DNA from: Polaribacter sp. SA4-10
GTDB taxonomy: Bacteria > Bacteroidota > Bacteroidia > Flavobacteriales > Flavobacteriaceae
Assembly (NCBI RefSeq): GCF_002163835.1
Contig: NZ_CP019331.1
Location: 2,827,001-2,891,000, forward strand
Direction: 5' to 3'
Length of the DNA: 64,000 nt
Every line of letters starts with the position of its first letter. Within the stretch, counting starts at the first letter, position 1. A program made the position numbers and the translations under genes. This document shows positions 59,526-64,000 of this stretch, one piece after another. The notes beneath the pieces were generated by a model that made no database searches, was not told where the DNA came from, and saw nothing but the letters and a program-made list of their open reading frames with translations.

Positions 59526-60248
59526 ATGAAGAACGCCATCGTTTTTGGAGCCACTTCTGGTATTGGTAAATCGCTTACAGAAATTCTTGTAAAAGAAGGA
59601 TATCGCGTTGCAGTTACTGGTAGAAGATTAGAAAAGTTAGAAGCCTTAAAAACAGCATATCCCACGCAAATTTTAGTAAAACATAATGACATACAAGATC
59701 TGGAAGCGGTAGAAAAGGTTTTTACTGAAATTGTAAATGAGTTTAAAACCATCGACTTGGTAGTACAATCTTCTGGTGTTGGTTATGTAAACCCTAAATT
59801 AGAATGGGACAAAGAATCGCAAACCATAAATACCAATGTATTAGGCGTTACTAAATTATATGTGTTGGCATATAATTTATTTAGAAAACAACAATTTGGG
59901 CATTTAGTAGGCATCTCATCTATTGCCTCTATAAGAGGAAGCAGATCTGCGCCTGTATATTTTGCATCAAAAGCCTATCAAAAAGCGTATTTAGAGAGTT
60001 TGTATCTTAAAACAAAAACGATTAAATCTAAAAAGGTATTTATCACAGACATTCGCCCTGGTTTTGTAGATACACCAATGGCTTTAGGAGAACACGTTTT
60101 TTGGTTGGTTCCTGTAGAAAAATCTGCAAAACAAATATACACCGCCATTAAAAAGAAGAAAAGAGTTGCCTATGTTTCTAAACGTTGGGTCTTAGTTGCT
60201 TGGGTTTTAAAAATTGCACCCGCTTGGTTGTTAAAAAAGATGATGTAA
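59526..60248 (+). CDS. Short-chain dehydrogenase/reductase
   Basis: 240 residues. Cofactor motif FGATSGIGKSLTEIL, VVQSSGVGYVNP, catalytic Ser in VGISSIASIRGS and YxxxK in APVYFASKAYQKAYL. The C-terminus is basic and hydrophobic (AYVSKRWVLVAWVLKIAPAWLL), suggesting membrane association. NAD(P) oxidoreductase of unknown substrate. Stands alone. Confidence 0.92.
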   Translation: MKNAIVFGATSGIGKSLTEILVKEGYRVAVTGRRLEKLEALKTAYPTQILVKHNDIQDLEAVEKVFTEIVNEFKTIDLVVQSSGVGYVNPKLEWDKESQTINTNVLGVTKLYVLAYNLFRKQQFGHLVGISSIASIRGSRSAPVYFASKAYQKAYLESLYLKTKTIKSKKVFITDIRPGFVDTPMALGEHVFWLVPVEKSAKQIYTAIKKKKRVAYVSKRWVLVAWVLKIAPAWLLKKMM

Positions 60249-60253
60249 GGTTT

Positions 60254-60398
60254 AGTTGGCAGTTTTTAATTGACAGTTGGCAGTTGACAGTTCAAGTAAT
60301 TGCGACTTTCGTGGCAATTGTAGTGAAAACAAGAATAACAAAGAAAGAATAATAAATAAAATAAGAATGTCATTCCGATGAAGAATGAGGAGGAATCT
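60254..60398. repeat. Dispersed short repeats upstream of the MazG-like gene
   Basis: TTGGCAG/TTGACAG heptamers occur four times in 60254-60293, and GTCATTCCGATGAAGAATGAG with GGAATCTTA (60369-60399) is a variant of another family frequent between flavobacterial genes. None encodes protein. They mark the border of the accessory zone that follows. Confidence 0.5.
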
Positions 60399-60412
60399 TA
60401 AAAATAAAATAT

Positions 60413-60799
60413 ATGAAACACAAAATAGCAGCAGTAACCCAATTTCACACCGCATTTAAATTAAACATGAATCAAAAACCAATTGCACATATTGGAGAAG
60501 ACAGAAATAGGCTTCGTTTTAATTTAATGAAAGAAGAAAATGAAGAATATTTAGAAGCTGCTCAAGAGAATGATTTGGTTGAGGTTGCAGATGCGTTGGG
60601 CGATATGTTATACATTCTTTGTGGTACTATTATAGAACATGGTATGCAAGACAAAATAGAAGAAGTCTTTAATGAAATACAACGCAGTAATATGAGTAAG
60701 TTAGGCGAAGATGGTAATCCTATTTACAGAGAAGATGGTAAAGTACTAAAAGGACCGAACTACTTTAAACCGAATATTGGGGAGATATTGGATAGGTAG
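60413..60799 (+). CDS. MazG-like nucleoside triphosphate pyrophosphohydrolase
   Basis: 128 residues. RFNLMKEENEEYLEAAQEND and LVEVADALGDMLYILCGT give the EExxE...ExxD metal-binding pattern of the MazG/phosphoribosyl-ATP pyrophosphatase superfamily; the end (GPNYFKPNIGEILDR) is typical of the short form with a MKHKIAAVTQFHTAF start. It hydrolyses (d)NTPs, probably damaged ones. Its 3' 309 bp are duplicated 686 bp downstream. Confidence 0.9.
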   Translation: MKHKIAAVTQFHTAFKLNMNQKPIAHIGEDRNRLRFNLMKEENEEYLEAAQENDLVEVADALGDMLYILCGTIIEHGMQDKIEEVFNEIQRSNMSKLGEDGNPIYREDGKVLKGPNYFKPNIGEILDR

Positions 60800-60865
60800 T
60801 ATTCTTTTTAAGAGTTTTTTTTAATATACCTTACGTAAAGTCATGAAAATGAGACTTATTGTATG

Positions 60866-60896
60866 TTGACTTACGTTAAATAACATACTATTTTTG
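60866..60896 (+). promoter_or_regulatory. Promoter of the 93-residue gene
   Basis: TTG (60866-60868), 20-bp spacer, TATTTTTG (60889-60896): a full Bacteroidota-type promoter, so the small gene is transcribed on its own. The predicted start lies a few bases before the ATG at 60915. Confidence 0.7.
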
Positions 60897-60914
60897 ATTA
60901 AAATTAGTCTTGTT

Positions 60915-61175
60915 ATGAAAGAAATTAAAACAGGTCAAATAGTGAAATTTCATACACCTAACTATGATGAAGATCCTGAACAACTTTATTTAGTTCTTGA
61001 ATTTATGGAACATGGAGAGAAATCTAGAGCTAGGATACAAACATTAAACACAGGTATTTCATTTCCTTGGACTACTATCGTTTATGCTAAAGATTTAGAA
61101 GTTGATGAAGTACAAACGATGCAATTAGAATATTACCTTGAATTTGGGAAGCATGAAGTAAGCACTAATACCTAG
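60915..61175 (+). CDS. Small protein of unknown function
   Basis: 86 residues from the ATG at 60915; a longer open frame begins with TTG at 60894, inside the -7 element, so it is not used. MKEIKTGQIVKFHTPNYDED, QLYLVLEFMEH, RARIQTLNTG and FPWTTIVYAKDLEV read like a small beta-barrel domain. I cannot name the family. It sits between two copies of the MazG-like sequence and may have arrived with the restriction system; its own promoter argues for expression. Confidence 0.7.
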   Translation: MKEIKTGQIVKFHTPNYDEDPEQLYLVLEFMEHGEKSRARIQTLNTGISFPWTTIVYAKDLEVDEVQTMQLEYYLEFGKHEVSTNT

Positions 61176-61485
61176 TATTGGAGAAGACAGAAATAGGCTT
61201 CGTTTTAATTTAATGAAAGAAGAAAACGAAGAATATTTAGAAGCTGCTCAAGAGAATGATTTGGTTGAGGTTGCAGACGCGTTGGGCGATATGTTATACA
61301 TTCTTTGTGGCACTATTATAGAACACGGCATGCAAGACAAAATAGAAGAAGTCTTTAATGAAATACAACGCAGTAATATGAGTAAGTTAGGGGTAGATAG
61401 AGAACCTATTTACTGAGAAGATGGTAAAGTACTAAAAGGACCGAACTACTTTAAGCCGAATATCGGTGAGATATTGGATAGGTAA
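61176..61485 (+). pseudogene. 5'-truncated second copy of the MazG-like gene
   Basis: Matches codons 27-128 of the gene at 60413-60799 but lacks the N-terminal 26 codons and has a TGA at 61414-61416 where the intact copy has AGA. The remaining frame continues to a final TAA. The catalytic segment MKEENEEYLEAAQEND to IQRSNMSKLG is identical in protein sequence, though with several silent changes. It derives either from an ancient duplication under selection or, more likely, from a related allele brought in by recombination. Confidence 0.88.
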
Positions 61486-61601
61486 ATAGAGTTTTTGTTA
61501 ATGTTCTAGTATGTTGGAATTAGCGGTTTAAAATCGCTAACTTTTCAGACTATAACTGAACTTTATTTTATTTTTTTACTTTCGTTTTAGCATCTAATCC
61601 G

Positions 61602-63026
61602 CTATTTTTTATTTATAATTTTTTCTGTAAATGATTTATTTAACCAGAAACTCTGCCAAGAAATTTTAATTTTTGAAAACTCAAAATAAGGTTTATCAAT
61701 ATCTTTAGAATTTTTAGCGTGAGGTCTGATATGTATTATTTCCGTATCACTTGACTTTAGTAAATTATTTTCTTGCCTTGTTCCTTTGCCGTGTTTTACG
61801 TCATTGACTTTAACCCCATTTTTGACAATACTCTTTGCTTTCTCCCATTCATTATAGATAGTAGATAATTCCGATTCATTTGCCTTCCAAAAAACAGATT
61901 TTCCTATTTCCCAAGTTTTCCAATTTTTATATCGATATTTTGATTTACCATTAACAATGTATTTTTCCTTTTCTTTAACTACAGGAATAAAGATATAACC
62001 TTGATTAATTATATTCTTGAAATCTGCTTCATTTTCACCATTCCATTCTTCTTCAGTTAAATCAATAAGACTAAACTTTGGAAAAGACATTGCTTCCCAA
62101 GGTTTATTTTCTTTATTAACAGGAATTGTTTTTATTGTTATACCATTTTCCTCTAATTCAAGTATTCTTTTTTTATCATCAATTTTTAATATTCTATTGA
62201 TTAATAAACTAAATCCAGATTTTGCGTTTTTTGAAAAGTCAACTTTGTATTTGTCAACAATGTTAATTAATTTGTTATCTTTTAATTCTTTATTAAGTTC
62301 ATTTATAACATAATTTTGTGGTGTAATATCTTCCTCTAAATTAAGAGAAGAATACTTTATTTTGTTTTTGTTTTGATTGTAGTATACTTTTAAGTAACTG
62401 TGTTTTAAACTATAACTTCTTTGTTTTGCTTCTTTTTTATTGCCATACTTTACTAACTTTCCCGAACCAGATGTACAGGCTCCTAATATTTTACTATCAC
62501 CTTCAGATAGTTGGTCAGCAATTTCAGATTTAACTTTGTATTGAATTCCTTTCCAGTCCTCTCTTACTACATTCTCACTTTCATTTTTAAGTTCATAGAA
62601 TAAAGTTCCTTTAAAAACAAATTCCTTCCAATCCTTATAAGTTTTTCCAATTGGTTGTTCATAAAGTAGAAATAATATTTTCTCTATTTTTTTCTTTACA
62701 TCTGCTGAACTCCATTCTTCATCAATAATTTTATTATAGTTTATTGATTTTAATTTGGATCTTTCCTTTGGCTGTATTTTATTACTTATTTTCCTTAACG
62801 GTAACACTTTTAGTTCAATATTTATGTTTTTTACATCTGGATTTGGGTCAGAATTAGGTGCATTACCTATTACTGCTTCAAGAATTTGACCAGCAATACC
62901 TTTATTGGTAGACAATGAAATATTTGGATATTCATTGTTAATAAAAGCAATAATACTTTCTAAGTTTTTATTTTCAAATTTTTTATAAAAATTTTCTAAC
63001 TCTTTTACGTTATTAAAGTTTTTCAT
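61602..63026 (-). CDS. Type II restriction endonuclease, Sau3AI/MutH family
   Basis: 474 residues, close to the length of Sau3AI. The MutH-type active site is visible: TNKGIAGQILEAVIG (E50), D64 in NPDVKN, and E71-L-K73 in IELKVLP; the spacings E+14 to D, D+7 to E, E+2 to K equal those of MutH. A second, C-terminal MutH-like half (about 270-474) lacks an obvious ELK motif, as in Sau3AI. Family members cut at or near GATC; the specificity here is inferred. It overlaps the methyltransferase gene by 14 bp. Confidence 0.88.
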   Translation of the reverse strand: MKNFNNVKELENFYKKFENKNLESIIAFINNEYPNISLSTNKGIAGQILEAVIGNAPNSDPNPDVKNINIELKVLPLRKISNKIQPKERSKLKSINYNKIIDEEWSSADVKKKIEKILFLLYEQPIGKTYKDWKEFVFKGTLFYELKNESENVVREDWKGIQYKVKSEIADQLSEGDSKILGACTSGSGKLVKYGNKKEAKQRSYSLKHSYLKVYYNQNKNKIKYSSLNLEEDITPQNYVINELNKELKDNKLINIVDKYKVDFSKNAKSGFSLLINRILKIDDKKRILELEENGITIKTIPVNKENKPWEAMSFPKFSLIDLTEEEWNGENEADFKNIINQGYIFIPVVKEKEKYIVNGKSKYRYKNWKTWEIGKSVFWKANESELSTIYNEWEKAKSIVKNGVKVNDVKHGKGTRQENNLLKSSDTEIIHIRPHAKNSKDIDKPYFEFSKIKISWQSFWLNKSFTEKIINKK

Positions 63027-64000
63027 TTATTTGTTTATAAAGTGCTTTTCCAATTTTCTCAATAACTCCAACAACCAAAGCATTGCCCATAAAAAAAGCT
63101 CGTTTTGTGTCAGTAATTCCATCCAGTTTAGTGTGGTCATCTGGAAACATATTTAGTCGTTCCAATTCAACTGGCGTTAATCGTCTTAAACCTCTGTCTG
63201 ATACGATTACATGTTTAAATCTTGAAGGAGATTTACCTCCTTCTCCTGTAATTATAGTTCTTGAAGCATTATCTAAAGCATCAGGGTAAATCATGCCGCC
63301 TTCAGAGTAATTATATTTAAAGCCTTCTTTAGAAATTCTTAAAATAGATTTAGAGCCTTTTAAATATTCCCACATTTCTTTTTCGGTAGTTATTATTTTC
63401 TCACTACCGTCTTTTTCCAAAATAGATTTTGGGCTCTTTAACTTATTGTCTTTAATGAAGAAATCGTCAGTTACTTCTCCATTTTGGAGAATATCACCTA
63501 AAACTGCTCTTTTTCCATCATAATTTGGCCTTGTTTTAGTTGTATAAACTTTTCCTTTAAAAAGTAATCCTGTGTTTTGAAAAGGAGAAAGTTTCCTTTC
63601 TTTATTAAAATCAGTCGTTATTTCTTCTAAACTTCCTTTGATTTCAAATTCTTCAATTTTATTTATTTTTTCTAAAGGGAAAGCATTTGCAATTGTTCCC
63701 TTTTCTTGAATCCAATCTGTTTTTTTTGATTTTGATATTCTTTTATATACTTCAGTTGATTTATGGTATCCAATGATAAAAGTTCTTCTTCTCCTTTGAG
63801 GCATTCCATATTCTCCAGCATTTATAACACGCCATTCTATAGCATAACCTAAATCATTTAAACTCTTTAGCATTACTGCAAAATCGCGACCTCTTTGTGA
63901 TGCTGGCGATTTTAAAAGTCTATCTACATTTTCCAAAAACAAATATTTTGGTTTGTTTTTTTTGTCTTCTAAAATTTTGTGTATAGACCACCAAAGCACA
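63013..64000 (-). CDS. C5-cytosine DNA methyltransferase, N-terminus missing
   Basis: Open from the window edge to a stop at 63013; about 329 residues visible. Motif VI FLENVDRLL, motif VIII MPQRRRRTFIIGY, a target-recognition stretch, motif IX LTPVELERLNMFPD and motif X GNALVVGVIEKIG are present. The SAM-binding motif I and the catalytic PCQ motif IV should lie beyond 64000. Partner of the endonuclease at 61602: methylates the host site. The two genes overlap, so the methyltransferase is translated first. Confidence 0.93.
   Translation of the reverse strand, partial: VLWWSIHKILEDKKNKPKYLFLENVDRLLKSPASQRGRDFAVMLKSLNDLGYAIEWRVINAGEYGMPQRRRRTFIIGYHKSTEVYKRISKSKKTDWIQEKGTIANAFPLEKINKIEEFEIKGSLEEITTDFNKERKLSPFQNTGLLFKGKVYTTKTRPNYDGKRAVLGDILQNGEVTDDFFIKDNKLKSPKSILEKDGSEKIITTEKEMWEYLKGSKSILRISKEGFKYNYSEGGMIYPDALDNASRTIITGEGGKSPSRFKHVIVSDRGLRRLTPVELERLNMFPDDHTKLDGITDTKRAFFMGNALVVGVIEKIGKALYKQINEKL

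Larger units (their letters stand above)
60490..61484. repeat. 309-bp direct repeat flanking the 93-residue gene
   Basis: 60490-60798 and 61176-61484 align without gaps, with about 15 differences in 309 bases. Most differences in the first 200 bases are third-position transitions that leave the protein unchanged. The second copy begins immediately after the stop codon of the intervening small gene. Confidence 0.92.

Noticed and set aside
60894..60914. TTG start of the small gene between the MazG copies
   Set aside because: It is part of the -7 promoter element; the ATG at 60915 fits transcription.
61213..61416. 67-codon MazG-like frame as a functional gene
   Set aside because: It is the middle part of the truncated second MazG copy and ends at a nonsense codon; annotated as a pseudogene instead.

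Overview
The window is a low-GC chromosomal segment from a marine member of the Flavobacteriaceae (Bacteroidota), probably close to Polaribacter or Tenacibaculum. The evidence is gldA of the gliding machinery, two GLPGLI-family proteins, a short 287-residue RpoD, DnaE with a fused N-terminal exonuclease, a tandem DUF3494 ice-binding-like secreted protein, and promoters with the Bacteroidota -7 element TAnnTTTG instead of sigma70 hexamers. Shine-Dalgarno sequences are absent. No rRNA operon, CRISPR array or transposase gene was found.

Layout. 1-9.7 kb: a cold/surface and signalling block on the minus strand. It holds the 5' part of a large secreted protein with two DUF3494 domains, three tandem REC-PAS-LuxR response regulators of exactly 325 residues each, and a soluble multi-PAS histidine kinase. 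The ice-binding gene and the first two regulators share a promoter layout: palindromic GTAWWWWTAC sites at fixed distance from a CTTTG element. 10-16.1 kb: housekeeping genes (retropepsin-like protein, YqeY, tRNA-Arg, CBS protein, DnaQ/GIY-YIG fusion, rpe, rpoD, deoxynucleoside kinase). 16.2-23.5 kb: an OmpR-type two-component system, divergent from a secreted small protein, two GLPGLI proteins and a TonB-receptor-like barrel. Three TTAAC boxes at exact 10-bp spacing lie between them. 23.6-28.5 kb: a geranylgeranyl-reductase-like flavoprotein with an uncharacterised membrane protein, gldA, a HAD phosphatase and a sugar-lactone oxidase. 28.6-39.4 kb: dnaE, rpsP-rimM-tRNA-Ser, trmN6, a saccharopine-dehydrogenase-like gene and pckA.

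39.5-43 kb is a tight operon: a non-canonical Nramp-fold transporter followed by pxpA, pxpB and pxpC (5-oxoprolinase). 43-49.3 kb: membrane-bound and soluble pyrophosphatases, pdhB, and etfBA behind a 36-bp perfect palindrome. 49.7-60.2 kb: a bifunctional nuclease, a CNT nucleoside transporter with an extra N-terminal domain, thyA, a stand-alone CBM48, folA, tag, a paralogue of the membrane protein at 24.8 kb, dipeptidyl peptidase III, a Kir-type K+ channel and an SDR enzyme. 60.4-64 kb is a small accessory zone: an intact MazG-like gene, a 93-residue unknown, a 309-bp 5'-truncated second MazG copy with an internal stop, and a type II restriction-modification pair (Sau3AI/MutH-fold nuclease plus a C5-cytosine methyltransferase cut by the window edge).

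The observations most worth following are the shared operator/promoter layout linking the LuxR-type regulators to the ice-binding gene, the Nramp-fold transporter without metal ligands in the 5-oxoproline operon, the MazG duplication beside the restriction system, the three-box operator of the GLPGLI/TonB locus, and the pair of uncharacterised multi-spanning membrane proteins.
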